Assembly: GCA_002778195.1 (NCBI GenBank)
Contig: PCDI01000004.1
Location: 3,831,334-3,895,333, forward strand
DNA: 64,000 nt
Source of the DNA: Raffaelea ambrosiae
Lineage: Eukaryota > Ascomycota > Sordariomycetes > Ophiostomatales > Ophiostomataceae
Reading direction: 5' to 3'
Part shown: positions 1 to 10,397 of the stretch, piece by piece
Layout of the letters: every line of letters begins with the position of its first letter
Numbering within the stretch: the first letter of the stretch is position 1
The notes under the pieces: generated by a model
What the model was told of the DNA's origin: nothing
Database searches by the model: none
The model's input: only the letters and a program-made list of their open reading frames with translations
Made by a program: the position numbers and the translations under genes

Positions 1-778
1 CTTTTTTTGCCAGACCAGATAAAAGAAAAAAAGAGAAGCCCGGGTTTTTGTACGGTCCTGGCGTCGAGGGTATGATGCCCTCCGAACTGCCAACGCGTGT
101 CTACGGCCGTATGGTCCAACAAGGAGAACTGAACTGACTTCGATTAGCTAATGGCGATCAAGTATTAGCAGCATAAGTTGACTCATCAATGGTATTGCCC
201 ATAAACCCTAACGTCAGCATGATGCCATGGTGCTTGCTGAAGACTCTCGATTTAGTCCCAGATCATTAAAATGAGGTAACCAGATGAACGAAGTGCCGGA
301 CAGGACAGGCAGCTTTGTGAACCCGCGGACCTGTTCTCTCCATCCATGTATCATTCTTCGGGTAGCAATACAACAACGACTAGTAAGTAGTTCCTGCGTA
401 TCGGAAAGATAGGGGCAGAGACTTATCTATAGAGGAGAATGGCGAGCTGGTTAGCATGGGTTGCCGCCTACATCAGGGTGCTTTTTACCAACATTGGTCT
501 TTAGATTTTGCTACCCACCTTTCGTACGTACGCAAGCACGGTCTGTTGTTTTGTTTGTCGAGGTTCCGCATGCTACGTCACACCCCCTTTGCAAGTCCGC
601 CAACATTACGACTACATATGTCACTGGCGTGTGCTGGCCTCTAGTCTGCAACTCATCCTGGGCGAGCTGTTCGTTGTCAAGGGGAACAGTCGAACAACAG
701 ACGGCTGCGGATAACGTAGCAGGGGAAACACCATGTGCTCATTCTTACGTCTACTGTATATAAATCAATCTACTTTTT
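1..778. other. Intergenic, no gene seen
   Basis: No reading frame here resembles a protein I recognise and the open frames are short and mutually overlapping. The right end is the 3' flank of the minus-strand fatty-acyl-CoA synthetase. Confidence 0.5.
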
Positions 779-2785
779 CTACAGCCTCGCCTTACCTCCG
801 TGCAAGCGTTCCCAGTCGTCGCGGGTGAAGGGGATGTATGTCACACCTTTGCCGTGGCCGTCTATCCATAGTACCTCGTCACCATTGGTGACCTTATCCG
901 GATGTATGCCTTCCCGCTTTAACGGAACCTTGTCTTGTTTGTTATTGTGTGTCGCCGAGACCTCTTTGACGTGGCGGATGAAGATGGGTACTGCATATCG
1001 TGGGAGGTGTTTCCTGGCATGTCTAGGACATGGTGTTAATACAAAGACGGTGAAGAAGAAAGATGGAGAAGAGAACGAGATGGAGCTAAAAAATATGCTC
1101 CTGCCATAGAAAACCGCCAAGCATGTCAATTAAGAAAAAGAGTGGAAAATATTACACTCACTTTAAAAACTCCTGATGGTTGAAGTGTGCCTTTTGCTCT
1201 GGGTCTAGGCAGATGGCTGCCGCCCCTGCCTTACCGTCGTGGCCTGGCAAATCAACGCCATACACGTTCGCCTCGAGCACACCCGGAAACTTGCCGAGCA
1301 CTTCACTGACCTCGGCCGTCGACACGTTCTCGCCTTTCCAGCGGAACGTGTCACCCAGCCGGTCAAGGAAGAACCAGCGTCCATCGTCGTCGCGGCGCAG
1401 TGCGTCGCCGGTCCGGTAGTAGCAGTCGCCTTTGCGAAACACATCTCGTGCATATTTCTTTTCGGTAGCTTCCGTGTTTTCCACATACCCTCCAAAGGAG
1501 CGCTCGCCGGGAATTCGCACCAAAATCTCACCACCCAGACGATATGGCACGCGGTACGCAAACCCCGTGTCAGGATCTCGGGCAATGTCGCCTGTATCGG
1601 CATCAACGGCCACCGGCACCAGCTCATTGCGATATTTGAGACGCAGCAGAAGACCGTGGTGGCCAACGCTGTTAATCAAGAAATCGCCACGGCAGGGGTT
1701 ATCCAATTGCAACATGCCTTCGGTGCTGTTGAAGAATTCGTTGATTTTCGTGATGCCAAAACGGTCTCGGAAGCGGCGCCACACGTCTGGCCGCAGGCCG
1801 TTGCCGACGATGCTGTGCACTGCATGGTTCTTGTCGTCGGGCGATTCAGGTGCGGCTAGTAGGTAGCGCAGCGTCTCGCCAACGTAGACGAACCAGGTCG
1901 CGCGCGAGTCGCGAATGTCGGCCCAAAAGTTGGACACACTGAACTTCTGTGCGATCAACACCGTCGTGCCGGACAGCACTAGACCAATACAAGTCAGGCC
2001 GCCTGTGCCATGGTAGAGCGGCATACAGTCGTAGTAGCGCTCGCCGGGAGTGTCGATGAAACTGAGGTGCGTCTGGTGGCTCACCCCATTCGAAAATGCT
2101 GTCAGTATGGGGAGGACGCAGGCTTTGGGTAAACCTGTGGTCCCGCTTGTGTAGAACAAACCCAGTGGCCAGTGTGCCTGGACACCCTCGCGCAGCTCGT
2201 CTCTGGGCCGTATGGCTTCACGAGCGAGAACACCAGGCCGAATTTCGTCAAGGTAGAAGACGCGATAACCAGCTGCGTCTACTTCGACGCCAGCAGTGTC
2301 AATGCGGGTGGCAATTTCGGGTCCGCCATCTACAAGGACAATCTTAGCCTTGCTGATATTGAGGCAGTGAACCAGCGCTTGGGAAGTGAGGTTGTGGTTG
2401 ATCATGGCAGGTGCGGCACCAATGGAAAACAGGCCCAGCCATGCGATGACGAAGTCGGCCGAGTTGATCATGAAGAAGGCCACGAGGTCGCCCGGACGCA
2501 CGCCTTGCTCTAGAAACCACTGGCCATACTGGTTTGCGCGATCGTACACCTCCCTGCGGGTGTAGATGCCGTTACGAGACCAGATGCATTCGTAGTCGGG
2601 ACCGTCGCGCGCAAGCTTCTCGAGGAAGTAGTACGGAGATGTGCGCTTCTCTTTCACGGCCTGCGCCCACAGCTTGGCAAGCTTCCTGCGCCCGTGGATG
2701 TACCGCAGGTCCTTGCGGAAGTGGTACTTTCCTTCTAGGTAGGCCAGTGTCGACGTGGCGGCGGCAGCAGCAGCAGCAGCCGCAG
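779..2785 (-). CDS. Very-long-chain acyl-CoA synthetase / fatty acid transport protein (Fat1 family)
   Basis: An AMP-forming acyl-CoA ligase that activates long or very long fatty acids to CoA thioesters. The AMP-binding signature YTSGTTGLPKA lies in the N-terminal half, followed by MPLYHGTGG and the family motifs YRTGDALRRD and FLDRLGDTFRWKGENVST. Two exons are clear: 1162-2785, then an intron starting GTGAGT, then 779-1022, which restores the frame through FLK/HARKHLPRYAVPIF. The protein ends in ARL, which fits a type-1 peroxisomal targeting tripeptide, so a peroxisomal enzyme is likely (inference). The 5' end is unresolved. The open frame continues upstream to about 3062 but contains no ATG. 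A CTAAT..CTACAG acceptor-like site just before a poly-alanine stretch (2785) suggests a further upstream exon that I could not place. Function is confident, start is not. Confidence 0.85.
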
Positions 2786-3062
2786 CTGTAGTAGAGAGTA
2801 TTAGCCACCAGATAGCAATATTTGATGGGATGGGGTCAGCATGCACCAGGCCATACTGAGAGACATTTTTGGCGACCTGCAGTGACAGCAGTGGCAAGTT
2901 TGGGGAAATCCCAGCCGACTTCAGCGTGGCAGAGAGGGCTCTGAGAAGTAGTGGTGCTGTTGTGACGAAACACCGGGTGGCAATACGAGTCTGGTGAGCT
3001 GAGTGCGGCGAGGTTGGACCGTGAAATAAGTCTGGCTTTCTGCTTCCGTCCTCACATGCCAC

Positions 3063-3954
3063 ATGGAAGCCGTTTGAGCATAGGTTATCCGTTGTTGTAA
3101 GTCCCCCAAAGAAACGGCTTCTGGTTCGGGTAGCTCAACAACAGCACATTGGCTGCCTCGATCCTACAGGCCTACAGGCATACCTGCTTGTATAAAAGCG
3201 AACCCGGCAACATACCGGTTATCTTTACTACTTACTCAACACGGGAGCCGAGCAGGAGAATCAAAGCACCACCTCCTCACACATTCTCCGCACAACATTG
3301 TGGGCCTGAGCGGACTAAGGCCAAGAGGAGAGCTGTGGGCGTCGAATTTATTATCGGCAATTGGCTCCCCATTTCGGCAGATGCTGCGTAAGGGGGCGGC
3401 AGTGATCCAGGGTAGAATTAGGGGTTGTCTAGGCACAGGCAGCATTTCTCGCCCGTCTAAGCAGCGTGTGTATACAACATCTTGCCGAGGGTCCCAACGG
3501 CGAGAAAGTCGCGAGACATTGGTGTTTTTTGGCCGATTTTCTTTGGGGGGGGGGGGGGGTGGTTTTTTTTTTGTCAATCAGGCCTGTCGCGAAACTGCAT
3601 CGTAGACGCTGGTGGCTTCGAATCTGGAGTTCCCCACTAACCCAGACGCCACGTCAAGCCAGCCAGTACAAAATCCATGAAATGCACCGCCACATACACG
3701 GAGCGCCACACCATTAATAATATGGCCCAACTCTACTATTAAATCCCGTGAGGGCAGACTTACCCTAATTTTTTTTCCCCAGGGGTGGGTCCATGCCGAT
3801 TTTTTACCTTAGGTCTATTCTGCAGAGTGCCCCCTCCGCATTTTCCTTCCATTCAATTTCGAACTTCGATCTCGACAACTTCCCCGACACTTTCCTCACC
3901 GGACCATTACTCAAACTACCCTCTTTCCCGCACGCGCGCATTCAAACCATCAAG
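3063..3954. other. Intergenic between the Fat1-like gene and RPS19
   Basis: Presumed divergent promoter region. It holds a 15-base G run at 3545-3559 followed by a T run, and a pyrimidine-rich stretch just before the RPS19 ATG, typical of ribosomal-protein leaders. The missing first exon of the Fat1-like gene may lie in the left part. No other gene seen. Confidence 0.45.
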
Positions 3955-4766
3955 ATGGGCGGTACCTCTGTTCGGGATGTCGATGTAGGTGTTTCCCAGG
4001 ACCAGAAGCAGAACAAGATGTCGTGAGGAAGCAAGACAAGACAGACGCACTGCGAATCTCCTCCCTCACGCCGCTGCATGCCACCCGAATTCGACCATTG
4101 GATCGATACTTCTCGCTCTGGCTCTGCAACAGAAATATGCCAGGGGGGGATATCAATAGACAAGAACACAGAATTGTGGAAGACAGCGGGAGCAGGCGTG
4201 AGGGAGTCGCAAGACCCCCTGTGACGGAATTGTTGCTAATATGGGGATTTTGTTGCGCAAAATATAGGCCCAGAAGTTCATCGTCGCCTATGCTGCTTTC
4301 CTGAAGCGCCAGGGAAAACTGCCTATTCCGGGTAAGTCGGGATGAGGGTTCTCGGATAGTTGTCCACAAAGTAGAAATGAAGCGTCTGCTGACTGACTGT
4401 TCAGGCTGGGTTGACACCGTCAAGACTGGCCACGGCAAGGAGCTGCCTCCCCAGGACATTGACTGGTTCTACGTTCGTGCAGCCTCGGTTGCGCGTCATG
4501 TGTACCTCCGCAAGACCGTTGGCGTGGGCCGCCTCCGCAAGCTCCACGGCGCCGCCAAGAACCGCGGCACCCGTCCATCAAAGCATGTTGACGCCAGCGG
4601 CAGCGTCGACCGCAAGGTGCTCCAGGCTTTGGAGAAGATCGGCATCGTCGAGCAGGACGAGGACAAGGGTGGCCGCCGCATCACCCAGGCCGGTCAACGT
4701 GATTTGGACCGTATCGCCCAGACAACCGCCGAGGAGGAGGAGGAGGAGGAGGAGGATGACGAATAA
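3955..4766 (+). CDS. rps19: 40S ribosomal protein S19 (eS19)
   Basis: Small-subunit ribosomal protein needed for 18S rRNA maturation and 40S assembly. Three exons: 3955-3984 (ten codons, MGGTSVRDVD), 4268-4331 and 4405-4766, giving 151 residues, normal for the family. The introns begin GTAGGT and GTAAGT and end ATATAG and TTCAG. Diagnostic family blocks are ELPPQDIDWFYVRAASVARH, RKTVGVGRLRKLHG, HVDASGSVDRKVLQALEKIG and GGRRITQAGQRDLDRIA. The C-terminus is a long acidic tail of glutamates and aspartates. A tiny first exon followed by a 283-nt intron is common for ribosomal protein genes in filamentous fungi. Confidence 0.97.
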
Positions 4767-5342
4767 ACAGGGACGGTCCTTGTGGCGAGGTGATGAATTT
4801 ATAGTTGGCGGATGGTCTGAGACCGAGGACCGAGGACGACCTCTGTTTAAACAAGCAGGAAAATGGAAGATAAAAGCGGCAAGATCGGCTTCTCACGCCG
4901 ACGGACATAGGATCTTCTTGCTGTTCACTTTACCGGCGCCATAGGGTATTCTTTTGTCTCGCAAAAAGTAAACTTTTCTTTTGCAAAGCCGTTAGGCATA
5001 AAAAAATCAGAAAATTTCAAGCAGGCACGCCTCCAGGTACTCATTTCTCTTCATGTGACATGAGGGTCCACACTTACTCTTGTTTCCATATCTGACCCTC
5101 GTCGAGTCAAATATATGCCCTTTCTCTGGTTCAATCTCTATTCAAATTCTAGTCAGAATCTAGTTAAGACTCTAGTCAGACGCCTACCGACCTGGGTTGA
5201 CTTCTATTTTGATCTCTCCTGCTTCCAAGCATAATTGTCTACACCTCAACTGTTGTCGTCTACCCTTTGTCCTGCATTTTCAGGATTCACGCTTAGCACT
5301 CCACGCTGCTCATATTCTCATTTCTCGTCTTTTGAAAATAAG
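4767..5342. other. Intergenic: RPS19 3' flank and next promoter
   Basis: The sequence becomes pyrimidine-rich from about 5150, with repeated CTAGTCAGA/CTAGTTAAGA-like words at about 5150-5180, as in a fungal 5' leader. No gene seen. Confidence 0.5.
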
Positions 5343-7070
5343 ATGGACAACACCCGCGACTATGCATTTGCGTTTGACGATTGCGGACAGCAGCTTCACC
5401 TTCTGGAGCACGTCGCCGTCGCGAACACGGGTTTTCGAACTACAAGCAGCCAGGCCACGCCGGCCTGCCTCATTCCCTTTGGACAAACCAAACCTCTCAA
5501 GTTGGCCACAAGTGGATGGCGTTCGGCGGGCCCGTCCGGCGATATATTAGATAATGAAAAGTGGACAGTAAGTCGAGAGGTAGTAGTACGAGTTAAGAAT
5601 TGAGGCTGACGGCGTGCAGAGTTTGGTGCGATCGTTTTGTACCGCAACAGGGTTTCATCTTCGATGGAGCATTCGTGACACGCCGTATTCTCCCAAGCGT
5701 GTCTATGAGAACGATGGGCGGTACTTCGCTTGCCATACAGAGAAAAAGGTGATTTACTACTGTGATGAACCTAACATGTTTGTGTGACATTGATCTTGCT
5801 GACATTGATCAGCTTGGACTGTATTTTTTGGCCGAGCAAATGAAATTTGCTCGTATGAGTCTCGAAGAAGCTCTTACTGGGAAGCTTTGCGAGGCAAATC
5901 TTTCTCTACGCCGCAGAAGGGCCCTGATTGTGCTTGGTCGCAAGCCATGCAAGAGTTGCCGTACGTTTGTCTCCAAGACCAAGCATCCAGTCTTGCAAGC
6001 ATACTTACCATCCCGTAGTCGACTTCTTGAAGATTATTCGAAAACGAACAGGCCTGGTGATCCAAACTAAGCAGTGTCCCGTATACAAGCCGCGAATCCG
6101 CCAAAGCACCTTCTTTAGAGGGCAAAACCACCACGGTCCTATCAACTCACGACCCGGCAAAGACGAAGCAGCGAGCATAACTGGTGATGCAAAAGACATC
6201 CACAATGGTGGAAACAGTGTCATAATCATTCCCGATGAAGACGAGGAGGGTCAGATGGATAAAGGCCAACGGGGGTTAGAGCATCAAGACATCATCGAGA
6301 ACCGTGATAAGATATCCCTCCTCAGCACCCCTTCACCCGCCATTCCAGCATCAAGTATGTTCGACTCAGTCCGAAACTCCCTTGCTAATATGCAATATTG
6401 CACTCCCTCCCACTCTGGTGGGCGTGGCACTGCTCCGTCAGTCTGGGGTAACCTTGGAAAGCCCCAGCCAACTCCCTGCATGAACCCTCCTGATTTCTTG
6501 CCTGTGGGCAGCTGTAACGGAAGTGGTCGGATTCGTATTCTCCATTCTACCAACACAAGCATCCCGACGTCTTTATCGCATAACGGAGAGCTACACGAGA
6601 CATCGTACTTCTTCGACACGGGTAGTCGAACAGGTGCTATGGCCGCCTGGTCGAAAACTACAGAAAGAGGAAAGCAAAGCCAGCATAAAACACCTCGACG
6701 GTCACAGACTTCCCATATGCCTTGCCAGCATACCTCGTCACAGCAAACTAATAGTGTTCATGCCCCCCCACAGCTACCGTATCGAACACCAAAAGCGCAG
6801 CCCCCGTCGCAGAAGCCTCTGGTTGACCTAACAGAGCAGCAGGCACAGAGACAGGCCCGGTCATCTCCAGGTCTGCTGCGTTCAGATATTCAGACTGTGC
6901 AGCCATTCACCTGGCAACCCTCTCTGCCATCCAAGCGGGAAGGGCGCGAAACTGAAGTTGAGGTGCTCTATGCCAGGCCGCGCAGTGTTCAACGTCGCAC
7001 CAAAACAAATGTGTCAAAGCGGTTCCCTAATTTGTCCAAGTATCGATATGCCGTCCCAGACTGGGTTTAG
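5343..7070 (+). CDS. Unrecognised protein with deaminase-like HxE and PCxxC motifs
   Basis: Four exons joined in frame: 5343-5567, 5620-5748, 5813-5960 and 6019-7070, giving 517 residues. Introns start GTAAGT, GTGATT and GTACGT. I do not recognise the family by name. The N-terminal ~190 residues carry CHTEKK (His114, Glu116), a helix-like stretch, a hydrophobic strand ALIVLG, then KPCKSC (Cys164, Cys167) followed by LDFLKIIRKRTGLVI. Spacing and order match the zinc site of the cytidine-deaminase superfamily (H-x-E ... P-C-x-x-C), and several fungal lineages of that fold exist. The remaining ~330 residues are polar, low in hydrophobics and probably disordered, ending in a basic tail. Deaminase activity is inferred from four residues and fold logic only. 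The gene sits alone between RPS19 and a ZIP transporter. Confidence 0.7.
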
Positions 7071-7338
7071 TTTGACGCCTTGATATTAAACAAGCATCTT
7101 TCATCACATGTTGCAACTCTCGTTACGCCGTTAGATATGCCTGTGCGTACCGTGTATACTTCCATTAAATATACACCTGGTCCCTTCCAGTTCCTTTCCT
7201 TTTCAGATTGCTTAATCCCTTGATAGACGTTAAATAAAACGAAACTCGTTATCGTTTGTGTCTGTACACAAACTCATCCACCTACCACCCCCCCNNNNNN
7301 NNNNNNNNNNNNNNNNNNNNNNNNCAAACGAGGAAAAA
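7071..7338. other. Intergenic with assembly gap
   Basis: 3' flanks of two convergent genes. Bases 7295-7324 are 30 N, preceded by a run of C. The gap lies 15 bases beyond the stop codon of the ZIP transporter, so the coding sequence is not affected. Confidence 0.8.
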
Positions 7339-8781
7339 TTATGCCCATTTAGCTAACAGTGTCATTGCTGCTGCACCCAGAACCACACACCCAAATGAAG
7401 TCTGCTGCTTCTTCACCGAAGCCATGAGCATTTCTTCGTTAAAAATGAACTCATGTGCCAACAGCTCTACTAGAGCAGTGTATACAAGAATGCCCGCGCT
7501 CACGGAGTCAAATATGCCATTCATCAGCTGGCCCAAAGCCGGGCGCGAGGCTAATCCTGCATTTACGCACAGGCCAATGACGACACCGAAAGGTGTGGTA
7601 ATGCCATAGAGCACAGCCATTCCAAAGCCAGTCCAAGCTTGCCAACGTGCTGGCCACTGTGCAACAGCGAGACGGGCACCTAAACCAAGGCCTTCAAAGA
7701 ACTGGTGGAAGGTGAGGACGGTGAGTAATAGCCGGATATTATCTGTCCCTGCAAGACTGAGCCCGATAAACAGAGAGTGAAAGACAACGCCGAATTCAAG
7801 GATGAGTAGAGAAGTGATTTGTACACTGTAGTCGCCATTCGAATTCTTATTGCTGTCACCTATAGACATAGCAGGCCGATCTGGAATATCAATGGTATGA
7901 TGGTCATGGTCAGCGTGGCTCTCTTGGACGAAAACTCCAGCCACGCAACGAGAACTGGCTGGTAAGCAGCGAGTAGGCTCCTTCTTGAGTAAAGGGTCGT
8001 CCGAGTGGGTGTGGTTGGCAACCGAAGCTTCGAGATCGACCGAGTGGGTATCGCTGTCGGTAGTGGATCGATTACCGTCAATGCCCTCACCAGTGTCGCA
8101 TGCAGTTGTTGCGGATGACTTTGGGCTCCCGTCAATAGTAGGCACCCGAGCCCGCGCCAGAGTGGTATTCACTGAATTGTTGTTGATTTCACTTGTGTAA
8201 CCCAGGATCCGGATGCCGCCAATGCTGCTGCCACTGGCTTGTTTGTGTCCTGAGTAGTTTGCGGGCATATGAGCTGGCAGAGAAAGCAACGGATCACGCT
8301 CTGGATTATCAGCCTGCGTTGAGCTGCGTTCCACATCCCGCGCCCCTTTTGCTGTATCATAGTGACCCAAATTGGAGTTGAATCGAGTCCCCACCAGCTC
8401 CAGGTAGAACATGAACATGATGGCGCTTAGACAGATGGCGTGGGCCCAGTCAAAATCGGGAATGTAGCTGCTGAGACACTCGTCGGAGAGGGCCTCTACG
8501 GCAGGGGATAGTAGGTGCATAAACGATGTGGACAGGATGACGCCAGTGCCAAAGTACTTGCAGAAGAAGAAGGCCCGCTGCGAAAAGCACCAGTTTGGAG
8601 CAGTGTGGGCGAGGGCCATGGGCAAAAAGACACCCAGCAAGGAGCCGCAGAGGACGATGAATATGGAGGCAACACGCAGGTTGTAATCGTCGACCGAAGT
8701 GCCAAATCCCTCGCATACGGACGACGCAGTGCCAGGGACTGCTGAATGTTTCCCAACTGCCTCCCTTCGTGCAATAGACAT
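7339..8781 (-). CDS. ZIP-family zinc/iron transporter, plasma membrane type
   Basis: A ZIP (Zrt/Irt-like) permease importing Zn2+ or Fe2+. No intron is needed: 480 residues from the ATG at 8781. The open frame continues upstream only to a GTG, and the ATG places about 20 residues before the first membrane span, as in yeast Zrt proteins. Eight membrane segments are visible, three before and five after a long cytosolic loop. The loop carries the histidine cluster HADHDHH. The pore signatures are FHSLFIGLSLAG in span 4 and FHQFFEGLGLGARLA in span 5, which contain the metal-binding histidines. The loop is long (about 180 residues), acidic and serine-rich. Specificity for zinc over iron cannot be read from sequence. 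The stop codon is 15 bases from an N gap. Confidence 0.93.
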   Translation of the reverse strand: MSIARREAVGKHSAVPGTASSVCEGFGTSVDDYNLRVASIFIVLCGSLLGVFLPMALAHTAPNWCFSQRAFFFCKYFGTGVILSTSFMHLLSPAVEALSDECLSSYIPDFDWAHAICLSAIMFMFYLELVGTRFNSNLGHYDTAKGARDVERSSTQADNPERDPLLSLPAHMPANYSGHKQASGSSIGGIRILGYTSEINNNSVNTTLARARVPTIDGSPKSSATTACDTGEGIDGNRSTTDSDTHSVDLEASVANHTHSDDPLLKKEPTRCLPASSRCVAGVFVQESHADHDHHTIDIPDRPAMSIGDSNKNSNGDYSVQITSLLILEFGVVFHSLFIGLSLAGTDNIRLLLTVLTFHQFFEGLGLGARLAVAQWPARWQAWTGFGMAVLYGITTPFGVVIGLCVNAGLASRPALGQLMNGIFDSVSAGILVYTALVELLAHEFIFNEEMLMASVKKQQTSFGCVVLGAAAMTLLAKWA

Positions 8782-10397
8782 CGTGTTGGTGTCGTAGAGG
8801 AAGGTACTCGTCGTGACGGTAATGGTGAATGCGGTGAATTTCGGGGTCGACGAAGTACGGTAATTCGGGGGGATGAAGGGAAGAAACACGGGCGTGGTTG
8901 ATGCTGCAATGGTACGTCCATATTGTTAACACGCCATGCTTAGCCAAAGTGGGCTCCCAATTCTTATATCGACAGTGACCGAGGGACAATGGGGCGAAGA
9001 GAAAGAAAGGAGGAGTGTCCGGACGCGAGAACTACACGGCAGTAAGGGGAGTGGCACGGTGCCCGTAAGGGCGGGCAATGATTGGGAGGAGGTGGCTGCC
9101 TGGCGACCTTGATGGACAGAAAAAAAGGGGGGCTGCGTATCGAGCCAGGTAGGGCTGACGGCTGATCAACTCGTGCCGCGAACCCAGTCGTTCAGCCATA
9201 GCTCGATGGGGCTTGGATTGTAGTTAAACTCTGATGTCCTGCAGTAGGATGTATGCATGTGATATTAAAGATACGCGTGCAATAAGGAGACGCGTGTTGT
9301 TGTGTAACCACGGCGTAAATTAGAGCAGCCGGCTCGTTACTTTACAGGATCAAAGATATTTGTGGGCTGGTACCGGAAGCCTGAGATACACCATGGACGG
9401 GGAGGAGTGGAGGCAGATGCTTAGCTCGCCAGGTACAAAGGACCGAGCCGCAGAGAGCAGAGGATTTGGTCAAAACTGCAGGCTAGGCCTGGTAGCCTCT
9501 GCACACACCGACTGTATGCCCCTGCGACTACATGCTGGCCTTCTGAAATAGTATGAGGCTGGTAACGGTGGTATGCAAACAAGGACATAACCAGTGTAAG
9601 CGAGAGGCACTGAATCAAGGGTTCAAGAATGAGAGGTCGAGGTGGAGAGGAAGGGCTCTCGTCCACGAAGCTGGTGATTCAGTCGGCAACGAGATCACGC
9701 TGCCACTTTGGGATTTGTTTCTATTCTCTGCCTGTCTACTCTTGGCAATGGCAAGACGCAAAGTCCGGCACCGAAGTGGTCTTGGTACCCGTACTCGAAG
9801 ACAGGACTATCTGGGAAGCCTCCACTGGCCTTGCTACTACTCGCATGTATTTGGCTTCAAGAACCCTGATGGCTGTTGTGAGTAGCCTGCTGTATTCACG
9901 AATGTATGGCCGCCATGGAATAATAGTTACTAATTCCATTTCATCCCACTCCACGCTAGGGCCTTGTGAACCTACCCTCCATAAAGCAAAGGCCAGCTTG
10001 AGCCAGTACTACATAGTAGGCCAGAAGCGCAAGTGAGATGTCTTTAGTATTTCTGCTCTTCGCCTGGACTCACGACAAAACCCTGGGTGCCCTCGTTTGC
10101 GCTTTCATTTTGGGTGGCCTCGTACGTAGTAGTTTATGCAAGGCCGTCTGGTGTGCAATCCATACTGTCCAGCGTGTTGTTCTCCTCACTCTAATTGGCT
10201 GGAGACAGGCTGAAATCCAACAGGGTTCTCAGCAACGCCAAACTTGCCGACAAGTGTTTCACGGCACGCAGAAAGTAGAAACAGAAGAAACGCCTTTACC
10301 AGGAGCTGTGTACTATGCCGAATTACCGTATTGGAAGGAGTGTGGTAGGACGATATGCAGATGTGAGTAGGAGCGGCATGGGCAAGGACAGTCCAAA
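8782..10397. other. Intergenic, no supported gene
   Basis: Promoter side of the ZIP gene and 3' flank of mdm10. A frame on the plus strand around 9690-9880 reads plausibly like protein for about 60 residues and is followed by a GTGAGT, but neither end makes a gene and I recognise nothing, so it is not called. Confidence 0.45.

Noticed and set aside
4023..4304. 93-codon frame inside the RPS19 region
   Set aside because: It lies in the first intron of RPS19 and has no similarity.
9629..10036. Possible small gene upstream of mdm10 on the plus strand
   Set aside because: A readable stretch near 9720-9880 with a following GTGAGT, but no credible start, continuation or homology.
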